Of a stretch of DNA of 64,000 nucleotides, positions 9,004 through 18,166 are shown piece by piece. The stretch comes from CAVONV01 sp963697355 (GTDB lineage: Bacteria; Acidobacteriota; Vicinamibacteria; Marinacidobacterales; DATDRI01), in assembly GCA_963697355.1 (NCBI GenBank), contig CAVONV010000007.1:168803-232802 (forward strand). Direction: 5' to 3'. The notes beneath the pieces are model-generated. The model was not told the origin of the DNA. It made no database searches and saw only the letters and a program-made list of their open reading frames with translations. Both the position numbers and the translations under genes were made by a program. Position 1 is the stretch's first letter, and each line of letters begins with the position of its first letter.

Positions 9004-9615
9004 CTAGAGCTCGCCGCGGTACAGACGCCGCGGCGTGATGGGGAGCTCAACGTAGAGCTGTCCAATCGCTTGCGTATAATCGGTGAAAGCTTCTCTGGTG
9101 GTTGAGCTCGTTGCGGTCTGAGCGCTTGGGGGATTATTAACATCATGGCGCCCCCGTACCAACGCTCCGATCCGTTTTCTCTCGGAGAGCGGCTCCACAA
9201 GCACACTATGTCGGCCGCAGCGACGACACGACAGCGAGCCGTCTGGATTGGAATCCGAGGCTCTCGATGACGCTTGTGCCGAACGCACGACTTGTTGCCT
9301 CCTCGCACCGACGAGTGTCCCATCAGATGGGGGGTCGTTGGAAGTATGTCCTGTCACGCGCCTTTTCGAGTCGTCGCCGCTGCTCGTCTGTCGCAAACGG
9401 TATTCTCGTTGACGCGCAGCGTGGTCCTCCGGACACTCCTCCTGTCGGTACCGCCGGTTGCCCTGACGCTTCTGCTCTCGACGTGCCTGCTGGCTACACG
9501 CCTTCGAGCAGTATCGATGTCCTCGATAGCAGCAGCGGCAGATCGCCCACGGCTTCGAACACGGCGGGTAGGCGCACTCGCTCACGAAGAGGACCTCCTC
9601 CGGATGAGCGGCCAT
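9004..9615 (-). CDS. Cys-rich zinc-finger-like accessory protein of a transposon
   Basis: ATG 9615 (with a G-rich stretch upstream) gives 203 residues. Residues 10-45 hold a treble-clef-like cluster: CAYPPCSKPWAICRCC, then RGHRYCSKACSQQARR. A basic segment ending HAARQREYRLRQ follows. A second CxxC (LSCRRCGRHSVLV) lies near residue 140. Proteins of this look commonly lie first in transposase operons, which is my basis for the call. It begins the unit 9615-7193 and abuts the next ORF stop-to-start. Confidence 0.6.
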   Translation of the reverse strand: MAAHPEEVLFVSECAYPPCSKPWAICRCCYRGHRYCSKACSQQARREQKRQGNRRYRQEECPEDHAARQREYRLRQTSSGDDSKRRVTGHTSNDPPSDGTLVGARRQQVVRSAQASSRASDSNPDGSLSCRRCGRHSVLVEPLSERKRIGALVRGRHDVNNPPSAQTATSSTTREAFTDYTQAIGQLYVELPITPRRLYRGEL

Positions 9616-9715
9616 GTTTGCCCCAAGCGGGACTGGACAACGACCCCCGGTTCGTGCGAGGCTGAGCGGAACTTGAAGCTGGTGGCGTCCCCTGCCGGGG
9701 GTCGTCTCCAAACGC

Positions 9716-9750
9716 GACCCCGATCGCCGTCAACGATCGGGGTCTTCCTT
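9716..9750 (+). terminator. Hairpin with T-rich tail (intrinsic-terminator-like)
   Basis: GACCCCGATCG (9716-9726) pairs perfectly with CGATCGGGGTC (9734-9744) over a 7-nt loop and is followed by TTCCTTTT. The orientation is for plus-strand transcription. It lies just outside the four-gene transposase unit, so it may insulate the element from outside transcription. Confidence 0.6.
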
Positions 9751-9959
9751 TTGCGCTCCCGCATGGGCAGAATAGCCGAGCCGACCGATGATTCATAGGG
9801 GCTACAACCTCTACACTGGCTTTCACCATGGGCGGGTCCGCTTCGCGGCCCCGCTCTCTCGTACCGAGATCGGAGCCTGTTCGCCGGAACCGTTCCTACG
9901 AAAACGTCGTTTCCAAGATCAGGCTCAGACACAACATTCAGGTTACTCCCGATATAGCA

Positions 9960-10427
9960 ATGGCAAGAGCGAAAAGGCATTACATACCGGGCCAGATATG
10001 GCATATTACCCATCGATGCCATAAGAGAGAGTTTCTGCTATAGTTTGCTAAAGATCGGCGGAGGTGGCTCCAGTGGCTTTTTGAGGCGAGAAGGCGTTTT
10101 GGATTAAGCGTATTAGATTATACGATCACTTCGAATCATATTCATCTACTAGTCGCCGATGATGGATCCAGGAATGTCATTCCTGACGCGATCAAGCTGA
10201 TAGCAGGCAGAGCCGGTCAGGAGTTTAATCAAAGGAAGGCGCGGAAAGGAGCCTACTGGGAAGACCGTTATCATGCGACCGCCATTGAGAATGGCGATCA
10301 TTTAATAAAATGCATTGTCTACATCGATCTTAATATGGTGAGGGCAGGAGTCGTAAAACATCCAAGCGAGTGGCCATATTCAGGCTACAATGAGATTCAG
10401 CAACCAAAACGGAGGAGAGGCACATGA
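9960..10427 (+). pseudogene. REP-associated tyrosine transposase (Y1_Tnp/RAYT), amber stop and lost C-terminus
   Basis: From ATG 9960 the frame reads MARAKRHYIPGQIWHITHRC and stops at TAG 10041-10043. It resumes in the same frame with the catalytic HUH-type pattern NHIHLLV, then YWEDRYHATAIENG and KCIVYIDLNMVRAGVV. RAYT proteins mobilise REP hairpins using a single tyrosine. The frame ends at 10427 after WPYSGYNEIQQPKRR, well short of the usual tail, and overlaps the next start as ATGA. Both the internal stop and the missing end argue for a dead gene. Confidence 0.85.
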
Positions 10428-10978
10428 ACATCACAGCATGGATGAAGAAGGCGCACAAGAACGCGGGTTGGCTGGTCGCGCTCGGGGTCCTGCAGATCGT
10501 CATCGGTGTCGTCGTGCTGGCGGCGCCGCTCGCCGGCGGCCTCACGGTGACGCTGGTGATCGGCATGGCGATGATCTTCGGCGGCATCGCCCGGCTCGTC
10601 GCCGCCTTCGCGGCCGACTCGTTCGGCATCGGCGCGCTGGCGTTCGTGTGGGGCCTGATCGTGGCCGCCACCGGCTTCTACATCTTCACCAATCCCGGCG
10701 TCGGCCTCGTGACGCTCACGCTGGTGCTCTCGATGATGTTCTTCGTCAGCGGCATCACCGAGTGCGTGGCGGCCTTTCAGGTGAAGCCCGAGCGCGGCTG
10801 GGGCTGGATGCTCACCGGCGGCCTCGTGTCGGTCCTGCTCGCGTTCATGATCTGGCGGCAGTTTCCGTTCTCCGGGATCTGGCTGGTCGGGACGCTCCTG
10901 GGCGTCAACCTCCTGATGAGCGGGATGACGACGGTGATGATCGGGAGCGCGGCGCGGGAGTTGACCGAGACGACGTAG
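10424..10978 (+). CDS. HdeD-like membrane protein (DUF308)
   Basis: The 184-residue product is almost all hydrophobic helices (about six, typical of the HdeD/DUF308 family). Repeated gly-rich turns occur as ALGVLQIVIGVVVL, VIGMAMIFGGIARL and GLIVAATGFYIF. A ggaggag sequence precedes ATG 10424. HdeD of enterobacteria contributes to acid resistance at high cell density, but the biochemical role is unknown. The gene is more GC-rich than the two identical HdeD copies at 13893 and 38470 and is clearly a separate lineage. Confidence 0.85.
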   Translation: MNITAWMKKAHKNAGWLVALGVLQIVIGVVVLAAPLAGGLTVTLVIGMAMIFGGIARLVAAFAADSFGIGALAFVWGLIVAATGFYIFTNPGVGLVTLTLVLSMMFFVSGITECVAAFQVKPERGWGWMLTGGLVSVLLAFMIWRQFPFSGIWLVGTLLGVNLLMSGMTTVMIGSAARELTETT

Positions 10979-11086
10979 GCAGCGAGAAAGGTGACCGCCG
11001 TTGACACGTAGGGCAGTGGTGGGAGAACCCAGGGATGGTAAGATTTGATTTTTGAACGAGCCACACCCTCAAGGAGAGGCCGCCAG

Positions 11087-11875
11087 GTGCGCAGCGAGCA
11101 CGAGACCTTCAGCTTTCGTACCTTTCCGTCTCGTGTCGCCGGGCTGGCGACCGTGATCGTCGCCATGGGACTGCTGGTGCCCGCCGCCAGGGCCCAGCAG
11201 TTCAACAGCGACAATTACCTGACCATGCCGCACGGGACGGCCACCTTCGTGGTGACGCACGGCCAGCGCACCTCGGCCATGATCAGCTCCTTCGCGCTCG
11301 CGCCCAACTGGGAGTTCTTCGTCCAGGCCAACCTGCTCTGGAAGGACGAAAAGGACGACGCGGCGGAACACTTCTCGACCAACCTCTACGCGAAGTACAT
11401 GTTCTTCGAGAACGCCGCCAAGAGCGGCGGCTTCGCCGTGATGGGCGGCCTGGGCGGCAACCCGGGCTACTACAAACGCGGGGAGCTCACCAACTCGTTC
11501 AGGACCGTCTGGGCCGCCTCGCCCCTGACCCTCCCGTTCGTCGGGAACAAGGTCCTGCTGGACCTCATGCCGGGCTTCGAGGCCGACTTCGACCGCGGTG
11601 GGTCGAAGGCGACCTCGTGGCTGTTCACCTATTCGACGCGCGTGGCGATCTACGGCATCATCCCCAACTCGGCCATTGTCGCCGAGGTGTACGGCTCCAA
11701 GGGCCAGGGCCCATCCCACTCGGAGTACAAGGCCGGCCTGCGGTGGGAGCCGAACCCGCTCTTCGCGCTGGCCGCCACCTACGGGGCGACCCTGGACGGC
11801 TCGCCGGGAGCCGGCGCGGAAGTCGGGTTCATACTGTTCACGCCCCGGTTCCTGTGCCGCGGCGGCTGCAAGTAG
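11087..11875 (+). CDS. Predicted outer-membrane beta-barrel protein of unknown role
   Basis: I chose GTG 11087 (AAGGAG about 10 nt upstream), giving 262 residues. There is a signal peptide (GLATVIVAMGLLVPAARAQ), then alternating hydrophobic strands with aromatic ends: YLTMPHGTATFVV, WEFFVQANLLW and STNLYAKYMFFEN. A final strand VGFILFTPRFLCRGGCK ends in an unusual Cys-Gly-Gly-Cys-like tail. No substrate family is recognised. It follows HdeD by 108 nt, which may place both in one unit. Confidence 0.65.
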   Translation: MRSEHETFSFRTFPSRVAGLATVIVAMGLLVPAARAQQFNSDNYLTMPHGTATFVVTHGQRTSAMISSFALAPNWEFFVQANLLWKDEKDDAAEHFSTNLYAKYMFFENAAKSGGFAVMGGLGGNPGYYKRGELTNSFRTVWAASPLTLPFVGNKVLLDLMPGFEADFDRGGSKATSWLFTYSTRVAIYGIIPNSAIVAEVYGSKGQGPSHSEYKAGLRWEPNPLFALAATYGATLDGSPGAGAEVGFILFTPRFLCRGGCK

Positions 11876-11981
11876 GCGCCGCTGGTTCCCGCTCCGCACC
11901 GCCTTCACACGCCATACGCCAGGGCCCGCCGCAGCCGCGTCGTCCGGGGTAGACTGTTGGGCATCTGGGTTGCCCATACTG

Positions 11982-12414
11982 ATGAGGTCTGCGCCGATCA
12001 ACCAACTCGAGAGCGTGCTCATCCGCACGAAGCTCACGCGGCCGCCCGCGCGGGCCGGCTTCGTCGAGCGCCCGCGGCTCCTCCAGCGCCTGGACGGGTT
12101 GCTCGAGCACCGCGTCACGCTCGTGTCGGCACCGCCAGGCTTCGGCAAGACCACGCTGGCCACGCAGTGGCTGAACCAGCGCCGGCCGCCCTGCGCGTGG
12201 CTCTCGGTTCGACCCCTTCGATGGCGACCCGGAGCACTTCATTCGCTACCTGGTTGCCGCCGTCGAGGGGGCATCCACGCACCGGCTCCCGGAGACCGCC
12301 GCCCTGCTCGCGTCCCGGGAGCGGCCCCCTTCTCGCCACCGGGTGGTGGCCCTGACCATTGTCGCTGGAATACTGGTCGGCTACACGATCATCCGTCCGG
12401 AACCCGGCCTGTGA
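11982..12414 (+). pseudogene. MalT-like regulator, N-terminal fragment with frameshift and foreign tail
   Basis: ATG 11982 opens a second MalT-type NTPase: VLIRTKLTRPPARAGFVERP, then Walker A APPGFGKTTL, then QWLNQRRPPCAWLSV. One extra base near 12208 breaks the frame. The other frame continues FDPFDGDPEHFIRYLVAAVEG and is lost after about 12310. The end to TGA 12412 is an unrelated tail (ILVGYTIIRPEPGL). The remaining 800 or so residues, including the HTH, are absent. Confidence 0.8.
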
Positions 12415-12416
12415 AC
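12375..12416 (+). repeat. 42-bp tail repeat, copy A
   Basis: This segment aligns without gaps to 40770-40811 with 34 of 42 bases identical. Both end the same short frame (VG.TI.RPE.GL, then TGA). It looks like the 3' end of one unidentified gene that was left behind at two junctions. Confidence 0.5.
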
Positions 12417-12498
12417 ATAAAAACTGAACATTCATACTTTTTGATCGTTCACATTTTGCATTCAAATTCACCGATCAGGGACTAAAAGGAAAATTGAA

Positions 12499-12558
12499 AT
12501 GAAAAAAGAAGAAAGAATTAATGAAATGCTCAATTTGGTTACCTCCATGTCAAAATGA
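12499..12558 (+). CDS. Very short ORF, probably the start of a lost gene
   Basis: AAAAGGAAAA precedes ATG 12499, which opens 19 codons (MKKEERINEMLNLVTSMSK) before TGA. The AT-rich sequence and good ribosome-binding context suggest the 5' end of a gene whose body was replaced by the serine-hydrolase fragment that follows. It may also be meaningless. Confidence 0.25.
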   Translation: MKKEERINEMLNLVTSMSK

Positions 12559-13113
12559 AAGCAACCTCAGTCGCTCGATTTGCTGGTGGTGATGGTTGAA
12601 AACATCACCCAGATGCCCTGGCAGGAATTCTGGAAGCAGAGGGTTTGGTCGAAAATCGGTGCAAAACATCTATTCATGATTGGTCTTGCCCCTGATGGCA
12701 CGTCAGGTGCTGCCGGAATGAACATCACCACGCCCGAAGACATGCTGCGCTATGCGATGATCTATACCCCAAGCTGGAATAAAGTGGCCAAGGAAAAGAT
12801 TGTTTCTGACAAACAGATGAAGTGTATCCAGACGCTGGGTAACCCAGAGGCTTACCGGGGCTCCGGAGAGGAGGCGTACGGCAAGCGTTGGTTCGGTGAA
12901 ACGCCCTATATGAATACCGCCCAATGGGACCACTCGTTCGAAGATGGTGCGATGTTCAAACACGGCAACATGGGTCAGGGTATCTACGTCGATCCGGCTC
13001 GCGACTTCTGCGGTCAGTATTTCGGTCTGGCGACAAACGATGAAGCGATATCTGGCGCTGATCACTCGCCCGGATACCTTCGGGCTGCGGCGAAGCTGCT
13101 GGCAGGCAAGTAA
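12559..13113 (+). pseudogene. Serine hydrolase (beta-lactamase/class C fold), C-terminal half, copy 1
   Basis: The frame is open from 12559 and has no proper start. It reads MVENITQMPWQEFW and GLAPDGTSGAAGMNITTPED, then AMFKHGNMGQGIYVDPARD and ends AAAKLLAGK. The last part holds the third active-site element of class C/PBP-like hydrolases (here KHGNMGQ in place of KTG). The SxxK nucleophile and the Tyr motif belong to the missing N-terminal half. Homologous tails occur at 30715, 31917, 37914 and 40917. Confidence 0.75.
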
Positions 13114-13202
13114 ATACTGGACAGAAAACTGGCTAGGGAGCGGGCCGGGGCATTCCTTGTGATATTTCGTTGATCTTTTTGTGAATTGTTCCGGTCGCTC
13201 TT

Positions 13203-13523
13203 TTTATGCGGCTGTTGCTCGGCATCTGACGGCCAGGGAAACCTCGCCGTCAGATCACTCCAGGAGAGTGTCAAGTATGCGGTAGCCGGGTCGAGCTCTC
13301 GCCTGGCGTCGCACCTGACTTCCTTCGACTGCTTTCCGGCGATCTCTTTGCAGCGGTGCGTGACGCGGTACGAACCGTCGACACGGCAACACACGACGGC
13401 TCGGCTCTTATCGAGGGGACGGCACCTCGAGCAGATCTATCGCAAGCTCGGGGTGAACAGTCGGAGGCAGGCGGTATAAAAAGCCGCCGCGTTGGGAATC
13501 TTGGAGATCCCGCCAATAGAGTA
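13203..13523 (+). pseudogene. MalT-like regulator, internal-deletion remnant, copy 1
   Basis: 13203-13422 matches 2294-2514 of the full gene at 722. The sequence then jumps to the last 100 bases of that gene (HLEQIYRKLGVNSRRQAV), so about 870 bp are missing. A small deletion (CTGACGG against CTGATCGG) and a stop in place of a Lys codon (TAT AAA against AAA) add further damage. No function remains. Confidence 0.85.
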
Positions 13524-13605
13524 GATCCTCACAACATTAGCTACCTTATTTTTGCCTTGTTTCGAGGCATTCGCGGAGCCTGGGTCCACGCTAAATTCTA
13601 GGCTC

Positions 13606-13860
13606 ATGTCGATCACGAGCAACAAAAGTCAACACGCCTTCGGGTTCGGCAGGCCTGCTACCTACCGCATCGTAATTCAGGGCGTTTTGAGCGCAGAGTG
13701 GAGCGATCGGCTGGCCGGCCTGTCGATCGCGACGACGGATCCCGAAATAGGTCCGCCACAAACCGCCCTGAAGGGATGGATCCACGACCAAGCAGAGCTG
13801 AACGGCGTGCTCACGAAGATCGTTACGCAAAGGGAGCCAAGATTGAAACTTCCAGGGTAG
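13606..13860 (+). CDS. Small conserved regulator-associated protein, copy 1 (intact)
   Basis: The 84-residue product reads MSITSNKSQHAFGFGRPATY and then RIVIQGVLSAEWSDRL. It then has GLSIATTDPEI, GPPQTALKGWIHDQ and AELNGVLTKIV. I recognise the pattern of a small alpha/beta protein (an inner strand with G.L...W.D.L.G, then G...DQA.L.G.L..I) that often sits next to large LuxR/MalT regulators. Its biochemical role is unknown to me. Here it follows the regulator 3' end in all four loci, even where the regulator is destroyed, so it may be under separate selection. Confidence 0.6.
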   Translation: MSITSNKSQHAFGFGRPATYRIVIQGVLSAEWSDRLAGLSIATTDPEIGPPQTALKGWIHDQAELNGVLTKIVTQREPRLKLPG

Positions 13861-13892
13861 ATTTCAACGAGGCCGAATAAAAGGATAAAACA

Positions 13893-14426
13893 ATGAATGA
13901 AGAAACCCCCATTTTACAAAAAGTTAGCGGCAGGATGAGACTCATGGGCTGGCTGTCCATCATTTTTGGTGCCCTGGCGATCGCCATGCCCTGGATTGCA
14001 GGTCAATCGATCCTGCTGATGGTCGGCGCACTGGTCATCGCCGCAGGTATCATGCGCATGATCTGGGCCTTCCAGGCAGGCAGCCTGGGCAAGGGTGTCC
14101 TGGTGTTCCTGGTCGGTGTTTTGACCTTGCTGGCGGGCTTTGCCGTTGTCGCGAATCCACTGATGTCTTCAGCAATCTTGACCATCATGCTGAGTATCTA
14201 CTTCTTCGTCGATGGCCTCTCCGAGTTCTTCGCGGCATTCTCATTACAGGATGGTAAAGGCTGGCTGCTGTTCGACGCAGTGGTGACGGTTCTCCTGAGC
14301 ATCATGCTTTTTACAGGCTTTCCGCTGGCCGGGACGGTTGCGATTGGGGTGTTCCTCGGCATCAAGCTCGTATTTGTGGGCGTGACGATGTTGTCGATAA
14401 GGTCGCTGGCAAAAAATGTACTCTAA
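13893..14426 (+). CDS. HdeD-like membrane protein, copy 1
   Basis: The 177-residue product has about six hydrophobic helices (GWLSIIFGALAIAMPWIAGQ, LVIAAGIMRMIW, VFLVGVLTLLAGFAVV). It is identical at protein level to the copy at 38470 and only distantly like the one at 10424. It starts 33 nt after the small protein, with aaaaggataaaaca upstream. The HdeD family is tied to acid stress in enterobacteria. Here it precedes an exported amidohydrolase by 120 nt, so the two may be co-transcribed. Confidence 0.85.
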   Translation: MNEETPILQKVSGRMRLMGWLSIIFGALAIAMPWIAGQSILLMVGALVIAAGIMRMIWAFQAGSLGKGVLVFLVGVLTLLAGFAVVANPLMSSAILTIMLSIYFFVDGLSEFFAAFSLQDGKGWLLFDAVVTVLLSIMLFTGFPLAGTVAIGVFLGIKLVFVGVTMLSIRSLAKNVL

Positions 14427-14546
14427 GCAGCTCAGGCACCCCTCGACGTTATTATTTAGCGGCACAAGACAAATAACCTTTGTCATGCCTAACAATTGGT
14501 TGCAGCGCACGGCGCTTCGCGTAGCCGCTGTCATTGGAGAATGAAG

Positions 14547-16170
14547 ATGAAACGACTTAGCGATCTCTTTGCCCTGGCGGGACTCGCCGTGGCTATAGCC
14601 ACGCCGGCAATGGCCGCCGATTACGATGTCGTAATCAACAACGGCAGGGTCATGGACCCCGAGACCAACTTTGATGGCGTACGCAACGTCGGGATAAAGG
14701 ATGGGAAGATTGCTGCGATCACCGAGGACGCGATCGAGGGCGAAGAAACCATCGATGCCAGCGGTCACGTCGTAGCTCCGGGCTTTATCGAGGGGCACCA
14801 GCACGCGACCGACCCGTTCAGTCGCAAGGTGAATTTGCGGGATGGCTTGACCACGCAAATGGATTTCGAAGCAGGCGCCGGTGATATTGCCAAATGGTAT
14901 GCGGATCAAGAGGGTAAAACCCAGGCCAACTACGGCATGGTCGTGCTCTCAACTCTTGCCCGTGTATCGGTGCTGGACAGTCCTGAAATAGCGGCTAGTG
15001 CTAATGACATGGGCGGCCTGTTCCCTATGGTGGGTCGCGCCGCCGCTAATGCCCAGAAAGAAGGACGCAAGCCAGGCTGGTCCTCAACCTTGCCCAACAA
15101 AGAGCAGATGACTGAGATCATGAGTATCGTCGATGAAGGCCTTCGCCAAGGCGCCTTGGGCGTGGGCATTCCGGTCGGCTATATGACCACGGGCGTGACC
15201 CAGTACGAATTGTATAAATACCAGGAGTTGGCATCAAAATACGGTCGTGTTTCGAATGCGCATGTACGTTTTGCGGGTGTCAGACCTCCCACCGAGGGAC
15301 TATTGGGTGTTCAGGAAATGCTGGCCAATGCCATGGTTTTGGATGCACCTTTCCTGGCTTCACACCTGAACAGCAACATGGACTGGGAGTACACGATCCC
15401 GCTCATCAACGACGCAAGAGAAAAGCGAGGGGCCAAAGTATGGGGTGAGGTTTACCCCTATGCAGCGGGCGGTACCGTTGCTTCGACAGATATTCTCACA
15501 GAGTCGAGCATGGCTCAGATGAATATCACCTATTCGAACGTCTCCAACCTTGACGGCACGCGTTGGGACAAGGCGATGTATGAGGACGTTCGCAAGAATG
15601 ATCCCGGCAGAACGATTTTGATTTTCAACAACTCCCCTGAGGACATCGCTAAATGGATGGCTCAGCCGGGAGTTGTCGTCGTCTCAGACGGTATGGCCAT
15701 CGTCGACGAAAATTTCCGACTACTACCCTTGGGATTCCTCTTACGAAGGCAAGTCGGTTCACCCGCGTAGTGCAGGTACCCGCGCCAAGGTGCTGCGCAT
15801 GGTGCGTGAAGATAAGAACATGCCTTTGATGGAAGCCATTTCCAAGATGAGCTACCTGCACGCCAAGTACTTTGATGAGCTGGGCGGCATTAGCCAGTTC
15901 AGGACCAAGGGTCGGGTGCAGGTGGGTGCCGATGCAGACATCGTCGTCTTCAACCCGGACACGGTCACTGACAACAGCACTTACGAGGCAGGCATGGGCA
16001 CATTGCCCTCGACCGGCATTCCCTACGTGTTGGTGAACGGTGTGGTGGTCGTCAAGGATTCCACCGTTCAGAAGGTCTTTCCGGGCAAGCCGATTCGTTT
16101 CCCGGTGATGGAAAAGGGCCGGCTAGACCAGATTTCTATCGAACCCAGGACGTTTGACCCTAACCAGTAG
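14547..16170 (+). pseudogene. Exported amidohydrolase (D-aminoacylase-like), frameshifted copy
   Basis: ATG 14547 (GGAG 7 nt upstream) opens a signal peptide (LFALAGLAVAIATPAMAA). The product has NNGRVMDPETNFDG, the metal motif GFIEGHQHATDP, and a long TIM-barrel body. After VVVSDGMAIVDEN the frame is lost: 15709-15715 has seven bases where the intact copy at 39124 has six. The second frame continues DYYPWDSSYEGKS to VQKVFPGKPIRFPV and DPNQ. The family removes acyl groups from N-acyl amino acids or opens cyclic amides with zinc. The last part could still be made only as a separate fragment. Confidence 0.88.
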
Positions 16171-16178
16171 TAACACGA

Positions 16179-16220
16179 GGACAAGTGAGGCGGAGACATG
16201 GCTAATAGCTCTCCCCACTA
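16179..16220 (+). promoter_or_regulatory. Conserved leader hairpin, copy A
   Basis: The segment starts GGACAAGTG and ends CCCCACTA, and resembles 32294-32335. It can fold as AGTG.GG..GAG paired with CTC.CCCCACT, with GGCTAATAG in the loop. It lies 47 nt upstream of the outer-membrane protein start. Pairing is kept in both copies although bases differ, which suggests a structured RNA or a binding site. Confidence 0.4.
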
Positions 16221-16266
16221 CCTGAAATAAACAAAACGAAATACTAATTACGATGAGAGGAAAAAA

Positions 16267-17298
16267 ATGAACACGAAACACGACAAAGATTACGACGCTG
16301 GTGGGAGAAGAGTCATGACAAAGCAGCGTAGATCTCTGGTGCTGGTGGGCATTGTCGGCGCACTGGCACTTCTGGCGACGCCCGCCTGGTCTCACCCGGC
16401 GGCCGACGGCTCGAGGCACGAAATCATCGTGCAGCCTGATGGTGACAAGGACCACAATCGGCCCGAGCACGGCAGCCTCGGGAGCATTGGCGCCAAGCTC
16501 GCCGACCCGACCGCAAACATCTGGGCTCTCGTGCTCAACTTCCAGGGCCCAACGTTCTACGACGGTGACCTGAACACAGGAAGCCCCAAAGTCGGCGGCA
16601 ACGTGATCTTCCAGCCCGTGATGCCCATTCCGCTCTATGGATCCGGCGAGGACCAGTGGAAGCTGCTCACGCGGCCGGTCATCCCGATCATCTTCAGCCA
16701 ACCCATCCCCGACCCTGCAGCCGGCACGGATGCCTTCGACCATATCGGCGGGCTGGGAGACATCGAGCTTCCACTGCTCCTCAACCCGTCCGCGCGCATG
16801 CTCGGACACTGGATCTTCGCCGCTGGCCCCGTCTTCGAGTTTCCCAGCGCGACGAACACCAAGCTCGGTGCCAATCAATACTCGGTTGGTCCGGCGGTCG
16901 TGCTCGGATACAAGACCGAGAAGTGGACGGCCCTCGTCTTTCCAAACTACTTCTTCGGTATTGGAAGCCAGAGCGATCGGACTGCGGCCAACGCCACGAC
17001 GAGCAAGCTGAGTCTGCTCTACTCCTTTGCCTACAACCTGCCCAGCGCTTGGCAGGTCGGCATCAATCCGACGATCGCCTACAACCACAATGCGTCGTCC
17101 GGAAATCAGTGGACGGCGCCCGTCGGGCTATTCGTCGCAAAGACGATCAAGCTCGGCGGCATCCCGACCAAGATCGAGGGGACACTCGAGTACGCGGTCG
17201 TGAGCCCGAACGCATTCGGTCAGCGGGCCAACTTCCGCATCCTGGTGACCCCGGTGATACCGAGCCTCATCCAGAAGTCGATCCTCGGTGGCAACTAG
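16267..17298 (+). CDS. Outer-membrane transporter-like protein ('neuromedin U'-annotated family)
   Basis: ATG 16267 has GAGGAAAAA upstream. The 343-residue product carries a late signal peptide (LVGIVGALALLATPAWSHP) followed by SIGAKLADPTANIWAL. It then has a barrel with paired strands such as GNVIFQPVMPIPLY, HWIFAAGPVFEFPSAT, YSVGPAVVLGYKT and VAGINPTIAYN-like WQVGINPTIAYNH. This family is often mis-annotated 'neuromedin U' and resembles aromatic-degradation outer-membrane proteins. A cyanobacterial relative is at 46903. Here it follows an amidohydrolase directly, so it may handle the substrate or product. Confidence 0.75.
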   Translation: MNTKHDKDYDAGGRRVMTKQRRSLVLVGIVGALALLATPAWSHPAADGSRHEIIVQPDGDKDHNRPEHGSLGSIGAKLADPTANIWALVLNFQGPTFYDGDLNTGSPKVGGNVIFQPVMPIPLYGSGEDQWKLLTRPVIPIIFSQPIPDPAAGTDAFDHIGGLGDIELPLLLNPSARMLGHWIFAAGPVFEFPSATNTKLGANQYSVGPAVVLGYKTEKWTALVFPNYFFGIGSQSDRTAANATTSKLSLLYSFAYNLPSAWQVGINPTIAYNHNASSGNQWTAPVGLFVAKTIKLGGIPTKIEGTLEYAVVSPNAFGQRANFRILVTPVIPSLIQKSILGGN

Positions 17299-17553
17299 AG
17301 CCGGCGAGCCCGATCTGCGAAGACCGAAAGGCAGCCATCGGGGCCGCAGTAGGCGGGCTGGGCAGCGCCATGCGCAACCGGCGAGCCGTTCGCACACCGC
17401 AGGAGGTGATGCGTGTGTCCGAAGCCACGCAATGATCGACAGGACAAGCGGCAAGCCAGATCGACTGCTGCCTCCCACGGCTTGCACTTCGCTTTCAGAC
17501 ACTGGAGAAGGACACAGGAGCTGGAAGATTGGAGACCCCGAGCCGGTGAAGTA

Positions 17554-17821
17554 GCGATCCTCACGAGCTTACCCCCTGCGACGGTCGCAGAGCCAGATCG
17601 TCGCAGGGGTCACAACCACCAAAGAAGGCACGAGCGCGGATCAGTCACCCGAAAACAATGCCAAACGAAATCTCGCAGCGACGCGCGGCCTAACGGCGGA
17701 AATGATCGCCGCAGCTCAGGCGCTCTCGGAAGAATTGACTCACTCGAACAATCCGCTCATGCCGCTGGATCAGTATCTGGCCGAGGCATCACAGAGCACA
17801 GAAAAGGAGCCGCAAAGATGA
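17554..17821 (+). pseudogene. C-terminal fragment of an unrecognised protein
   Basis: The frame is open from 17554 without a plausible start. It reads SQSQIVAGVTTTKEG and GLTAEMIAAAQALSEEL, then SNNPLMPLDQYLAEASQ, and stops at 17819-17821 as ATGA over the sulfatase start. The coupled overlap suggests that it is the true end of the gene preceding the sulfatase in its source operon. I do not recognise the family. A hairpin (17571-17582 with 17600-17610) lies inside it. Confidence 0.35.
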
Positions 17822-18075
17822 AAACAAAACAAATTAGATCTCTGGCTTGGGTCGGGCTGCTCTTGACAGTCCTGGCCAGCACGGCGAGCGCCAAATCGCC
17901 CAACATCGTCCTGATCAACATGGACAACTTCGGTTACGGCGAACTGGGTGTTTACGGCGGGGGTATTCTCCGGGGTGGTGCCACGCCGCGCATCGACAAT
18001 AGCTTGACTCACAGGAGTTTTAAATTTGAAGACCGGATTTCATTATGGTGTCTAGTTCGAACATGGAAATCCTAA
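17818..18075 (+). pseudogene. Arylsulfatase-family protein, N-terminus only
   Basis: ATG 17818 has AAAGGAG 7 nt upstream and starts a signal peptide (SLAWVGLLLTVLASTASA). SPNIVLINMDNFGYGELGVY follows, the metal-binding start of alkaline-phosphatase-fold sulfatases, and then GGATPRIDN. Homology ends near 18003. The following 24 codons (from SLTHRSFKFED) are unrelated. The catalytic Cys/Ser-x-P-x-R motif is missing, so the product would be inactive. Confidence 0.8.
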
Positions 18076-18166
18076 AAATTCAATAGTTTAAGTAAATATT
18101 TGGAGTCTGGTGGCGGCTCCCTGATGGGAAGATTTGCCTTCGAAATATGTAGAAATGCGGATTGTT

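Noticed and set aside
9267..9798. Two plus-strand ORFs over the zinc-finger gene
   Set aside because: The minus-strand Cys-rich protein explains the coding signal and fits the operon; the plus frames have no motifs.
11069..12163. 364-codon minus-strand ORF
   Set aside because: It covers the antisense of the outer-membrane protein at 11087 and the regulator fragment at 11982. It is GC-driven, without family features.
12559..13113. Serine hydrolase as a functional beta-lactamase
   Set aside because: The SxxK nucleophile and the Tyr motif belong to the missing N-terminal half; none of the five tails in the window has them.
16123..17088. 321-codon minus-strand ORF
   Set aside because: It is the antisense of the well-supported outer-membrane protein at 16267.
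17571..17610. Terminator of the outer-membrane gene at 16267
   Set aside because: It has an 11-bp stem with a bulge, a long loop and no T-run, and it lies inside an open frame 270 nt downstream.
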